NCBI GenBank assembly: GCA_934476675.1
Contig: CAKSOE010000010.1
Location: 22,622-86,621, forward strand
DNA from: an uncultured Clostridia bacterium
Lineage (GTDB): Bacteria > Bacillota > Clostridia > UBA1381
Reading direction: 5' to 3'
Length of the DNA: 64,000 bases
Below, one piece after another: positions 45,701 through 53,753 of the stretch; within the stretch, counting starts at the first letter, position 1, and the number at the start of each line of letters is the position of its first letter. The notes beneath the pieces were generated by a model. The model did no database searches. It saw nothing but the letters and a program-made list of their open reading frames with translations, and had not been told where the DNA came from. The position numbers and the translations under genes are program-made.

Positions 45701-45813
45701 CCGAAAGACGTGTACATCTGAGTGAAACGGGCGCGTCAAAAGCGGCTGAAATTATAGCAAATTCTCTGAAAGAAGCAGAAACGGTACGCATGTTAAAGGA
45801 TTATATGAAATAA
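42769..45813 (+). CDS. Secreted SGNH hydrolase (CE12-like esterase) with three repeat domains
   Basis: 1014 residues from the ATG at 42769, supported by AGGAAGGA; a longer reading from 42679 covers the promoter. A signal peptide (about 1-28) is followed by N-terminal and Fn3-like domains (to about 215). Three repeat copies follow (about 225-410, 440-610, 630-798), and an SGNH domain (about 810-1000) ends the protein. Motifs: YIAGDSIAANY with the GDS Ser at 819, VPGSSTKTFN, SFGHND with Asn 881, and RRVHLSETGAS with His 983. The Asp normally three residues before this His is Arg (980), with Glu at 979. It starts the operon with the lyase-like, transport, SLH and mannosidase genes. Acetyl- or other deacylation is inferred. 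Confidence 0.85.
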   Translation: MNKNMKTKIVSILSLTMCMASVSAGASGVTAGNIRYNIDGKNVNAPMPGNLTTSVDMNGNGSARLVTAVYDSKSGTLKNVSLSDVHNLSGSSEEISNDVLIDTMDGYKLKHFIWDGEGKMLPADAAKESNINLVSAVSCYGKTTVTWKELYKLDNAASVSVEKNGSIIAENIAVDKAAYQMNSASGNGDIFRIIVKDAAGRIISSSNTVSAVVSEISLDKIYSFEPDKLNIVLSEKENSCIDDRAYGSDDKQVVIGGGGTLHYDETAGKYVYDREIGDGNWGVTEIGGKKALFTTAFEPKNGGNAKKGCINVLLGDKFTTEDSIDLEFEYYDNGTDTFTIRYANGATTGNFGTINITKTGTDTWKTAKVKLNNAYFNGENSTGLYNGEADFRFESNGKLLYIRNITVMSEFISGAEFVAADDNTDEAYSNVTQRYSDPQIKLFGDGKNLTRLDEPVQNGTRDVYYSFNGTSDCGYIYEEIDGKKAVMTSHYKRINSDPKKEFTDGFIYFSLGDAFKSNYRNVKITMDYYDNSTGSIGLFYVNGAATGNFGSTAIRRTGTNTWKTAEFMITNAYFNGAAGTGLGDGKCDFRITGSGEAPVYIHSLKAEMTDKTALEKSFLVKSENADTLYPDGVSFEVTADGWNGNGITFADSSNQQINSSGDGYSVHEEVDGSYAVSTASFGYGNSTGNNTGRMTYLYFDIDDKYLYGLRDSYAKLEIEYYDENNSNIVLHYNKYGAPYQDYVIGTQTGTNTWKTAVVELDAADFVNAQNFGSDFRLTLPTNSTEQAQLKIRKITVKNISHKVQPENDNIPTVYIAGDSIAANYSADSEIIGWGMRLPQYFDGISTVNYAVPGSSTKTFNFSNVAGRVLKNDYVLMSFGHNDSMSDARGVDVETYKSNMEAYITKILDAQAIPVVLSSIPTYMPDGTMSDEIDVYRAAAKEVAKKLNVTFIDLGGQLKAYLSTLDEETALTYYVYENAERRVHLSETGASKAAEIIANSLKEAETVRMLKDYMK

Positions 45814-45842
45814 TTTATTTTTAATCTTGACAGAGGTGTGAT

Positions 45843-48569
45843 ATGCATAAAAGATTAATAACAGCATTGATATTTACCATAGTTTCTTTATGCGCTTCGT
45901 TTACGGCGCCTGCGTCGGCTGATGACGGCGCAGACGCCGGTGTAAAAGCATATGCGGAGTTGGGCAAACCGATTAAAACGCAGAATATGGAGTTCGTTGA
46001 CGGAATGGAAAGAGGAATAGCCGATTCAACAGATCCGCTTTACAGTGAGGACTTTTCAATGGAGGGCGTAGCCGCAAGAAAGGTCTATCGGACGAATTAT
46101 CTGTATTTTAAGGTAAACAAGGATTTTTACCAATCGGGCGACAGCAGATTTCTCGTGCTTGTGGAATACTGGGACTTCGGACCGGATCCGGGCTGGTTCC
46201 ATGTAGAATATAACAGCACGGATAATAATTATAAGCGTGTGTCGATACAAAAAACGGGTAAGGTGCAGAAATGGTGCACGGCGAGAATTTATGTCACCGA
46301 TGCGGACTTTGGCGGAAAAATGGAGGAAAACGCGGATATAAGACTTGTTTCAAACGCCTTTAACGCCTTTTCAAAAATAACGCTTATAAACATTGACGCA
46401 CTGCAAAGAAGCGGTAAGGATATAGATATAGGTACTGCAAACGATGAGGCGGCGGAGATACTTCATTCAATCGGCTTGTATTCGGGAATATCCGAAAGTG
46501 AATACGATGCGGGGCTTGATAAAGAGCTTATGCGCTATGAGATGATTTCGCTTGTTCTCGACGGAACGGGTCAAAGAAAAAAAGCGCTTAATGACAGCGT
46601 TCCCTGTACATTTACGGACGTAACGGGAGACAGGGCGGCAGTTATCGGCTATGCGCAGAAAGCAGGTCTTGTAAGCGGCAGCGGAGACGATAAATTCCGC
46701 CCCGACGACAAGGCGACCGTGCGTGAAATGCTTACGGTTTATCTGCGCATGATAGGATATTCCAAAGACGATATTTACGAAAACGCCATGGCGCTTGCCG
46801 AAGAAAAGGGCATTATCAAAAGCGAAAATCTCGTACTGTTTGCGGATGAGCCGTTAAAACGCGATAATTTTGCCGCGGCGGCGTATAACGTGCTTAATAT
46901 TAAAAATGAAAAAGATAACAGATCTGTTATAGACAGTATGGTAAAAAACAAATATATAGATAAAACAATATTAAAAGGAACGGAGTTTGAGAGTTCAATG
47001 TATACTTCTCCTGTGAAAGTAGAAAAAAGAAAAATACACGATACCGAGGTAAACCGTGATTACTGGTATATGAATATTAACGGTTCAATGGCGGTAAGAC
47101 CGTATGTAACCTCACAGCACTGGAAAAGCGACGGTTCAAAGTTCATCATTTCAAACAATACCCACGGTATGATGTATGAATATGACGTCAATACCGAAAT
47201 GCTCAGAAAGCTTGACGATACAGCTTTGGACAGCGGTGCACTGGAGGCGATGGTAACGCCGTACGATAAGATTTTTTACAGAAAGCATAACGGCAAGGAT
47301 TATTACCTGATGGACTGGAATACCTACGAAACGCATAAGGTCGGAGAATTGCCGGACGGTGTGACGACAGGCGTACCGAGTGTGACAAATGACGCAAAAT
47401 ATGCGACAACCTACTGGCTTCAGGCAAAAGAGCCTGCCGATTACTTAAACGGCGTAAACCGACACAGAATTATTCCGAGGCTTAATCTCGAAACGGGCGA
47501 ATGGGATACGTCGGTAAGTCATGAGTTTGATTCAACGCCCGATTTCCCCCATGTCGGACACCCGAATATCAATCCGGAAAATCCGGATTTGCTGATGTTC
47601 TGCCATGAGGGAACAACGCAGTATATTCACGACAGAATATGGCTGGCGGATGTTAAAACAAAAGAACAGCGCGTACTGTTCAAGCAGGCAAAATTAAGCG
47701 ATGAGCTTACCGGCGAAACAACAGGTCATGAAATATGGGCAAAGGACGGACAATCGGTATTTTTCGTAAAATACTATATTCCGTCGCAGAATATCGGTCA
47801 GCAGGGCGTTGTTAGAGTAAATCTTGACGGCGAGAGAGAATACATAAATAATGATTACCGTTACTGGCACTGCTATCCGAGCGCAGACAACAACTGGGTT
47901 GCGGCAGATACCCAGAACGGAAGCTTTTCCGAGATTGTGCTTATAAACACGAATACGTATGAATCGCATCGTCTGGCAAAGTTCAAGACCCTGAACAATC
48001 CGCAGCATCCGTACCAGCCGCATCCCGTTATAAGTTATGACGGACATTATGTAAGCTGGCAGATGATTGACGAAGACGGTATGCTGGGCGTAGGCTGGGC
48101 GGATATTTCGGAATTTACAAAGGACGCCAAAACTTTGGAGCATAAACAGCTTTCGGAGGATGTTACAATCTTTACCGGAAAGGATTCCGTAAGCGATACG
48201 GAGGAAATCACGGACAACGGCGAAGTGTATTACAGAGCCGAGCCGGGAAACGGAGTTTACTGCGATATAGCGGAAAAAGCAGACCCGACAGAGGCTAAAA
48301 AGGTAACTTTAAGAATTACCTATCTTGACAACGGCAGACAGCCTTTGAGTCTGTATTATACATCTAACTGGAAATCGGATGCCGAGCTTGCGAACAGGGA
48401 GAACAAGTCGATTAAAATAGAACGCACCAACACAAGAAAGTGGAAAACCTGCGAAATTACGATTGACGATATGAATCTCAGCAATGCGGGAAAATTCAAA
48501 ACCGATTTTTACATAACCGGTTCGCAGTATTCAAACGTAAATATAAAAAATGTGGAAGTAGTTAAATAG
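45843..48569 (+). CDS. SLH-containing PL22-like beta-propeller protein with two repeat domains
   Basis: 908 residues with a signal peptide (cleavage near ASADD, residue 27). Order: a divergent first repeat copy (about 40-185), an SLH-like region (about 200-352, with FTDVTGDRAAVIGYAQKAGLVSGSGDDKFRPDDKATVREML), a PL22-like propeller (about 395-765), and a second repeat copy (about 772-906). Propeller motifs parallel the 39361 protein: HVGHPNINPENPDLLMFCHEGTT, TTGHEIWAKDG, YRYWHCYPSADNNW and HPYQPHPVISYDG. The SLH region implies wall attachment, so it would act on the outer surface. In the WHC-x-PSAD motif the second His of the paralogue is Tyr. An AGAGGTG site precedes the ATG. Activity is inferred. 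Confidence 0.85.
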   Translation: MHKRLITALIFTIVSLCASFTAPASADDGADAGVKAYAELGKPIKTQNMEFVDGMERGIADSTDPLYSEDFSMEGVAARKVYRTNYLYFKVNKDFYQSGDSRFLVLVEYWDFGPDPGWFHVEYNSTDNNYKRVSIQKTGKVQKWCTARIYVTDADFGGKMEENADIRLVSNAFNAFSKITLINIDALQRSGKDIDIGTANDEAAEILHSIGLYSGISESEYDAGLDKELMRYEMISLVLDGTGQRKKALNDSVPCTFTDVTGDRAAVIGYAQKAGLVSGSGDDKFRPDDKATVREMLTVYLRMIGYSKDDIYENAMALAEEKGIIKSENLVLFADEPLKRDNFAAAAYNVLNIKNEKDNRSVIDSMVKNKYIDKTILKGTEFESSMYTSPVKVEKRKIHDTEVNRDYWYMNINGSMAVRPYVTSQHWKSDGSKFIISNNTHGMMYEYDVNTEMLRKLDDTALDSGALEAMVTPYDKIFYRKHNGKDYYLMDWNTYETHKVGELPDGVTTGVPSVTNDAKYATTYWLQAKEPADYLNGVNRHRIIPRLNLETGEWDTSVSHEFDSTPDFPHVGHPNINPENPDLLMFCHEGTTQYIHDRIWLADVKTKEQRVLFKQAKLSDELTGETTGHEIWAKDGQSVFFVKYYIPSQNIGQQGVVRVNLDGEREYINNDYRYWHCYPSADNNWVAADTQNGSFSEIVLINTNTYESHRLAKFKTLNNPQHPYQPHPVISYDGHYVSWQMIDEDGMLGVGWADISEFTKDAKTLEHKQLSEDVTIFTGKDSVSDTEEITDNGEVYYRAEPGNGVYCDIAEKADPTEAKKVTLRITYLDNGRQPLSLYYTSNWKSDAELANRENKSIKIERTNTRKWKTCEITIDDMNLSNAGKFKTDFYITGSQYSNVNIKNVEVVK

Positions 48570-48585
48570 CATAGGGAGGTTTACA

Positions 48586-50154
48586 ATGAAAAAAACAGTA
48601 ACAGCAATATTATGTGCGGCAATGCTTGCGTCAATGGCGACAGGCTGCGGAAAAAAAGAGGAACAGAATACAAAATCGAATATGCCTGCGGGGGAGGTAA
48701 GCTATCCGATTAAAAGCGACGCTACATTAAAATTGTGGATGGGATTGCCGGCGGCTCTGGGAACGAGTGTAAAGAATTTCGGAGAAACGCCGTTTGCAAA
48801 AGCTCTGACGGAAAAAACGGGAATAAAGGTTGAATATCTGCACCCTGCACAGGGACAGGACGCGGAGGTTTTAAATCTGCTGATTGCTTCGGGAGAGCTT
48901 CCCGATATTATTCAGACCGACTGGCTGGCGAGAAACCCCGAATCATCAATTGCAAAGAATACAATCGTTGCCTTGAATGATTTGATTGATAATTATTCAC
49001 CGAATCTCAAAAAATATTTATCGGAAAATCCCGATATTGACAAATCAATAAAAACGGACAGCGGCAAATACTATGTATATCCGTTTATCAGAAACGATGA
49101 AAAGCTTTTGTCAACAGCGGGATTTATGGTTCGCAGCGACTGGATGAAGGAGCTTGGACTGGAAATGCCGGAAACGATAGACGAGTGGGATAAAGTTCTC
49201 GAAAAACTGAAAACAAAGTGTGACAGCGTATTTAGCATGACTACCGGAGATTTGGCATATTTCTGCGGTGCGTATGATATAAGCAACGATTTATTCATTG
49301 ATGATAACGGAAAGGTTCAGTACGGAGCTGTTACGGATAATTATCTCGAATATCTTAAAAAGATGAACGAATGGTATAAAAAAGGCTATATAGACAACAA
49401 CTTTGCCATTACCGACCTGAATCTCAAAAACTCGAATATATTAAGCGGCAAGGCAGCGGTGACATTCGGCGCCGGAGGCGGACAAATGGGACTTTATCTC
49501 AATACCAACAGCGGCAAGGATTTTGACCTTGCGGCAGCGCCGTTTGCATCAAGCCAAAAGGGAAAGAAAGCGGAATTCGGAAATAAGCAGTTCAAATATT
49601 CGCCTATAAACAATGCAGCTATCACAGGCAAGTCAAAGAATAAAGAGCTTGCGGCACGTTTCCTTGATTATTCTTACAGCGAAGAAGGCGAAATGCTCAA
49701 TAACTTCGGTATTGAGGGCGAAAGCTACGAGATGAAGGACGGTTATCCGACCTATACCGATGTTATAACAAAGAATCCGAACGGATTGGCAATGTCACAG
49801 GCGCTTCCGCTTTATGTAAGAGCGGCAAACGAAGGCCCGTTTGTTCAGGACGCACGCTATATCGAGCAGTACTATGCACTTCCGCAGCAGCAGGAGGCTT
49901 TAAGCGTATGGGGAAACAATAATCATGAAAAGCACGCCGTTCCGCAGATAACAATGACAGAGGAAGAAACAAGCGAGTATAGCAAGATTATAAACGAAAT
50001 CACAACCTACCGCGACGAAATGACCGTTAAATTTATTGTAGGTTCGGAAAGTTTGGATAATTACAAAAACTATGTTTCAAATATTGAAAATATGAACATT
50101 AAGCGTGCGCTTGAAATCAAGCAGGCGGCATATGAAAGATTTTTGAGCAGATAA
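48586..50154 (+). CDS. Sugar ABC transporter substrate-binding lipoprotein (LplA type)
   Basis: 522 residues, starting after GGGAGG. The signal sequence ends ASMATGCG with the lipidated Cys at about 21. The remainder is an extracellular solute-binding protein family 1 fold of the LplA/YtcQ type (LLIASGELPDIIQTDWL, FMVRSDWMKELGLEMPETIDEWDKVLEKLK). Such proteins bind complex oligosaccharides and feed the LplB/LplC-type permeases encoded next. No ATPase gene is in the window, so it would use a shared MsmX-like ATPase, as is usual for this group. A perfect palindrome covers its stop codon. Confidence 0.93.
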   Translation: MKKTVTAILCAAMLASMATGCGKKEEQNTKSNMPAGEVSYPIKSDATLKLWMGLPAALGTSVKNFGETPFAKALTEKTGIKVEYLHPAQGQDAEVLNLLIASGELPDIIQTDWLARNPESSIAKNTIVALNDLIDNYSPNLKKYLSENPDIDKSIKTDSGKYYVYPFIRNDEKLLSTAGFMVRSDWMKELGLEMPETIDEWDKVLEKLKTKCDSVFSMTTGDLAYFCGAYDISNDLFIDDNGKVQYGAVTDNYLEYLKKMNEWYKKGYIDNNFAITDLNLKNSNILSGKAAVTFGAGGGQMGLYLNTNSGKDFDLAAAPFASSQKGKKAEFGNKQFKYSPINNAAITGKSKNKELAARFLDYSYSEEGEMLNNFGIEGESYEMKDGYPTYTDVITKNPNGLAMSQALPLYVRAANEGPFVQDARYIEQYYALPQQQEALSVWGNNNHEKHAVPQITMTEEETSEYSKIINEITTYRDEMTVKFIVGSESLDNYKNYVSNIENMNIKRALEIKQAAYERFLSR

Positions 50155-50170
50155 TATCTGCTCAAAAATC
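50138..50170 (+). repeat. Perfect palindrome across the stop codon of the binding-protein gene
   Basis: Two exact 16-bp arms, GATTTTTGAGCAGATA (50138-50153) and its complement (50155-50170), around a single A. The TAA stop (50152-50154) lies at its centre. As RNA it would form a strong hairpin between the binding-protein gene and the permease genes. No T tract follows, so it is a processing or stabilising hairpin rather than a full terminator. Confidence 0.85.
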
Positions 50171-50203
50171 AAAGCGGGATATTTACAGAATGGAGAGAAA
50201 ACA

Positions 50204-51169
50204 ATGCAATCACATACATCAAAAAAATCTTCCGTTTCCGGCGGAACGAAAATGAAAAAAAGCTTCGGAGTGCGGCTCAAAGAAGATATAGTGCGCAACC
50301 GTGTGCTTTATATCATGGTACTGCCGGTTCTGATTTATTATATACTGTTTGCATATCTGCCGATGTACGGAATAACGATAGCGTTCCAGGATTATGATCC
50401 GGCGCTTGGATATACGGGAAGTCCATGGGTGGGACTTCAGAATTTCAAAGACTTTTTCAAGAGTGTATATTTTTTTAGAATACTTAAAAACACACTGCAC
50501 ATAAGCCTTGCTTCAATAATCTTCGGTTTTCCGGCGCCGATTATTCTGGCACTGTTAATCAACGAGGTAACAAGCAAAAAGTATATGAAAACCGTACAGA
50601 CAATAACCTATCTGCCGCATTTTATATCGCTTGTGGTAGTGTGCGGAATTATTAAATCATTTACCGGCACAAACGGAATTATTACGCAGATAGTGTCCAA
50701 ATTTACAAACGACAGCACATCGCTTCTGATGAAACCAAACGCATTTGTTCCTGTATACATAATATCGGAAATATGGCAGGGAATAGGCTGGGGCTCGATT
50801 ATATATATAGCTGCGCTTGCGGGAGTTGATACTCAGTTGTATGAGGCGGCGTCGCTTGACGGCTGCGGAAGATTAAGACAGGTACTTCATGTAAGTATTC
50901 CGGGCATATTGCCGACGATAGTAATTATGCTTATACTCCGAATGGGAAGTGTGCTGAATGTAGGCTACGAAAAGATAATACTTTTATATAACCCCTCAAC
51001 GTACGAAACCGCCGACGTTATATCTACCTTTACATACCGAAAAGGTCTCCAGGAATTTGAATGGAGCTACGGTTCAGCCGTCGGATTGTTCAACTCGGCA
51101 GTAAACGTAATCTTCCTGCTCGGTACAAATATGCTGAGCAGAAAGCTTACGGAATCATCATTGTGGTAA
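50204..51169 (+). CDS. Sugar ABC transporter permease, LplB/YtcP type
   Basis: 321 residues with six predicted membrane segments. A hydrophilic Lys/Ser-rich N-terminus precedes VLYIMVLPVLIYYILFAYLPMYGITIAFQDY, typical of the LplB group. The cytoplasmic coupling motif, with EAASLDGCGRLRQVLHVSIPGILP, is the EAA loop of binding-protein-dependent permeases. A GGAGAG site precedes the ATG. It pairs with the 51189 gene to form the membrane channel of the oligosaccharide importer. Confidence 0.94.
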   Translation: MQSHTSKKSSVSGGTKMKKSFGVRLKEDIVRNRVLYIMVLPVLIYYILFAYLPMYGITIAFQDYDPALGYTGSPWVGLQNFKDFFKSVYFFRILKNTLHISLASIIFGFPAPIILALLINEVTSKKYMKTVQTITYLPHFISLVVVCGIIKSFTGTNGIITQIVSKFTNDSTSLLMKPNAFVPVYIISEIWQGIGWGSIIYIAALAGVDTQLYEAASLDGCGRLRQVLHVSIPGILPTIVIMLILRMGSVLNVGYEKIILLYNPSTYETADVISTFTYRKGLQEFEWSYGSAVGLFNSAVNVIFLLGTNMLSRKLTESSLW

Positions 51170-51188
51170 TGCGCGGGAGGTAATATAA

Positions 51189-52064
51189 ATGAAAAACAGT
51201 TTATCAAGAAATATTTTTGTTTGCCTGAATACCTTGTTTTTGGGATTTCTGAGCCTCGTGTGCATATATCCCATGCTGTATGTGCTTTTTGCATCGTTCA
51301 GCGATTCGGGAAGTCTTATGTCGCACAGCGGACTGCTCTGGGCGCCTATCGGCTTTAATACGGCGGCGTATGCTGCTGTGCTGAAAAATCCCGTTATAGG
51401 CTCGGGGTACCTCAATACAATATTTATTGTGGTTGCAGGTACGGCGTTCAATATATTCATGACCTCGCTCGGCGCATATTTCCTTTCAAGAAAGAATGTA
51501 ATGCTTAAAAACGCGGTAATGATTATGATTATGATTACAATGTTTTTCTCCGGCGGAATAATTCCGTTTTATCTGACGGTAAAAATGCTCGGAATGTATA
51601 ATTCATTGTGGTCGCTGATTATTCCGTCGGGAATAAGTACATATAATCTCATAATTATGCGTACCTCGTTTATCGGAATACCCGACAGCCTTGAAGAAGC
51701 GGCATATATAGACGGAGCCGGACACGTGAGAGTTCTGACGCAGATTATAATACCGCTGTCAAAATCAATCATAGCGGTAATGGTTCTGTATTACGGAGTT
51801 GCGCATTGGAACGAATGGTTCAATGCCATGATATTCCTTAACGACAGAGGAAAATTCCCGTTACAGCTTGTTTTGAGGGAAATTCTGATACAAAATGATA
51901 CAAATTCAATGACGCAGGGCGTCGGAGCGGCAGACGGAATAAGTGTGGCGGAAAGCGTAAAATATGCGGTAATCATAGTCGCAACAGTGCCTATCTTATG
52001 TATATATCCGTTTTTGCAGAAATACTTCGTTAAGGGCGTAATGGTAGGCGCGCTTAAAGGTTAA
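51189..52064 (+). CDS. Sugar ABC transporter permease, LplC/YtcP type
   Basis: 291 residues with six predicted membrane segments. It has the EAA loop LEEAAYIDGAGHVRVLTQIIIPLSKS and the family's C-terminal YPFLQKYFVKGVMVGALKG. A GGGAGG site precedes the ATG. It is the second channel subunit, 19 bp after the first permease and 12 bp before the SLH gene. Confidence 0.94.
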   Translation: MKNSLSRNIFVCLNTLFLGFLSLVCIYPMLYVLFASFSDSGSLMSHSGLLWAPIGFNTAAYAAVLKNPVIGSGYLNTIFIVVAGTAFNIFMTSLGAYFLSRKNVMLKNAVMIMIMITMFFSGGIIPFYLTVKMLGMYNSLWSLIIPSGISTYNLIIMRTSFIGIPDSLEEAAYIDGAGHVRVLTQIIIPLSKSIIAVMVLYYGVAHWNEWFNAMIFLNDRGKFPLQLVLREILIQNDTNSMTQGVGAADGISVAESVKYAVIIVATVPILCIYPFLQKYFVKGVMVGALKG

Positions 52065-52076
52065 AAGGAGAGTATC

Positions 52077-53753
52077 ATGATGGACATAAAAACATTATTC
52101 GGCTTGTCGGCGGCGGTTATGGCATTGTCGGCGGCAGGCATATATGCCGACGCCTCAGAACTGACGGCTTCGATGAATTATGAAACCCAAAAGGCGGAGC
52201 TGAGATATACAAGTACGCTCGAATATCCGTCATATATCAATATAGTAATGACAAAGAGCGGTCTTGACTCACCGCAGTATACCGATTATCTGAGAATTAC
52301 CGAGGGCTTGTGCGCTCAAAACGGCAGCATTTTAATGACCGTTGATATAGGAGACGATATAGAGAGCGGAACCTATGAATTTTTTGCAAGAGGTGGCGGA
52401 TATGACGCAGAAAACGCAAAAGCACAGGCACAAACGGTGATTTTGGGGAAAAACGATATAGACGAGGCTCTTAAAGAGGTAAATGCCGCACCGGAAAAGG
52501 GAATTGCAAATCTGATTTATACAAAATTAAGTACGGCGCTGCAAATCACGGGAGATGCGGATAACAGCTGGAGAGATTCTTATATATTCGGCGAAAGAGC
52601 GTTAAACGGCGGATTTAAAAACTTGCAGCAGGTAAAAAATGCGTGGACTTTTGCGGGGCTTGTAAAGGCTGTTAAGGAAAAAAATCCGGCGGATATTCCG
52701 GCATATTTGGAGGAAAACAATGATATTGCCGGATTTGATCTGAAAAATGCTGATTATATAAGCGAGCAGGAGGAAACCTGCCGCATTATTCAGAATATGT
52801 GCAAAAGCATAGGCAGAATAAAAAATCACAGTGATATGACGGCGGCATTTCCGGAGGCTGTGGCGCTTGCGAAAATAAACAAGAGCAGTATAGAGAAGAA
52901 AAGCGAATATATTACAAAATACGCGGATATTCTGGGCGTAACGGATTTAATGACCGAGTACAAAAAGCTGGATTCGCTTAAAGCGGCGCGTCAGCTTGAC
53001 GGAATAAAATTCAATTCGGCATCGGAATTTCGCAGTAAGCTTTCGGAGGTTATTCAAAAGCTTAAAAATTCCGACAATACCGGAACTAAGCCGAGCGGCG
53101 GAGGTAACGGCGGCGGAGGCGGCGGTTCAACCTCGGGAAGACCGTCGATGAACGTTGGGGTTAATACCGATAACAATACACCCTCAGAGGAACTTTTCGG
53201 CGATATGAACAGCGGACATTGGGCATATCCGTCGGTAAAAGCGTTAAAAACCATGAATATTATTGACGGTTACGAGGACGGAAGCTTTAAACCCGAAAAA
53301 TATGTAACACGTGAGGAGTTTGTAAAGCTTATTGCGCTTGCTTTTGAAATTTCGGACGGTACGGGAGAATGTAATTTTGATGATATTGCGCCCGATGACT
53401 GGTGCTGCGGATATATTGCGGCGGTGACAAGGGACGGAATTGTAAACGGCATTGCGGAAAATATTTTCGGCAGAGGTCTGAATATAAAACGTCAGGACGC
53501 TGCGGTTATGCTTGACAGAGCGATTATAAAGTATAAGTCGGCTGACAGCTCAAATAAACCCGATGCGGATTTTTCCGACAAAGCTGAAATATCGGATTAC
53601 GCATATGAAAGCATCGGCAGACTGAGTGAGGCAAACATTATAAACGGTATTGACGGAGCTTTTGCGCCGTCGGAACCGGTAAGCCGTGCACAGGCGGCAA
53701 AAATGATTTATGAGTGTATGAAATACCAGAGTAACGGAGGAATTGATAAATGA
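52077..53753 (+). CDS. SLH-domain surface protein with Gly-rich linker
   Basis: 558 residues with a signal peptide (about 1-26, cleavage near ADASE). A small beta domain (about 27-120) and a helical domain (about 125-335) of unknown family are followed by a Gly/Ser-rich linker (about 343-362). Three SLH repeats complete the C-terminus (about 375-550): SGHWAYPSVKALKTMNIIDGYEDGSFKPEKYVTREEFVKLI, then DDWCCGYIAAVTRDGIVNG, then YESIGRLSEANIINGIDGAFAPSEPVSRAQ. It should be displayed on the wall. The ATGA overlap with the next gene couples their translation. A role in holding or presenting glycan next to the importer is inference. Confidence 0.88.
   Translation: MMDIKTLFGLSAAVMALSAAGIYADASELTASMNYETQKAELRYTSTLEYPSYINIVMTKSGLDSPQYTDYLRITEGLCAQNGSILMTVDIGDDIESGTYEFFARGGGYDAENAKAQAQTVILGKNDIDEALKEVNAAPEKGIANLIYTKLSTALQITGDADNSWRDSYIFGERALNGGFKNLQQVKNAWTFAGLVKAVKEKNPADIPAYLEENNDIAGFDLKNADYISEQEETCRIIQNMCKSIGRIKNHSDMTAAFPEAVALAKINKSSIEKKSEYITKYADILGVTDLMTEYKKLDSLKAARQLDGIKFNSASEFRSKLSEVIQKLKNSDNTGTKPSGGGNGGGGGGSTSGRPSMNVGVNTDNNTPSEELFGDMNSGHWAYPSVKALKTMNIIDGYEDGSFKPEKYVTREEFVKLIALAFEISDGTGECNFDDIAPDDWCCGYIAAVTRDGIVNGIAENIFGRGLNIKRQDAAVMLDRAIIKYKSADSSNKPDADFSDKAEISDYAYESIGRLSEANIINGIDGAFAPSEPVSRAQAAKMIYECMKYQSNGGIDK

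Noticed and set aside
39361..48569. The propeller proteins as TolB/WD40-type translocation or protease-associated proteins
   Set aside because: The spacing of FCHEGTT, GHE, WHC-x-PSAD and HPYQPHP segments in both fits PL22 oligogalacturonate lyases better, and the neighbours are glycan enzymes.
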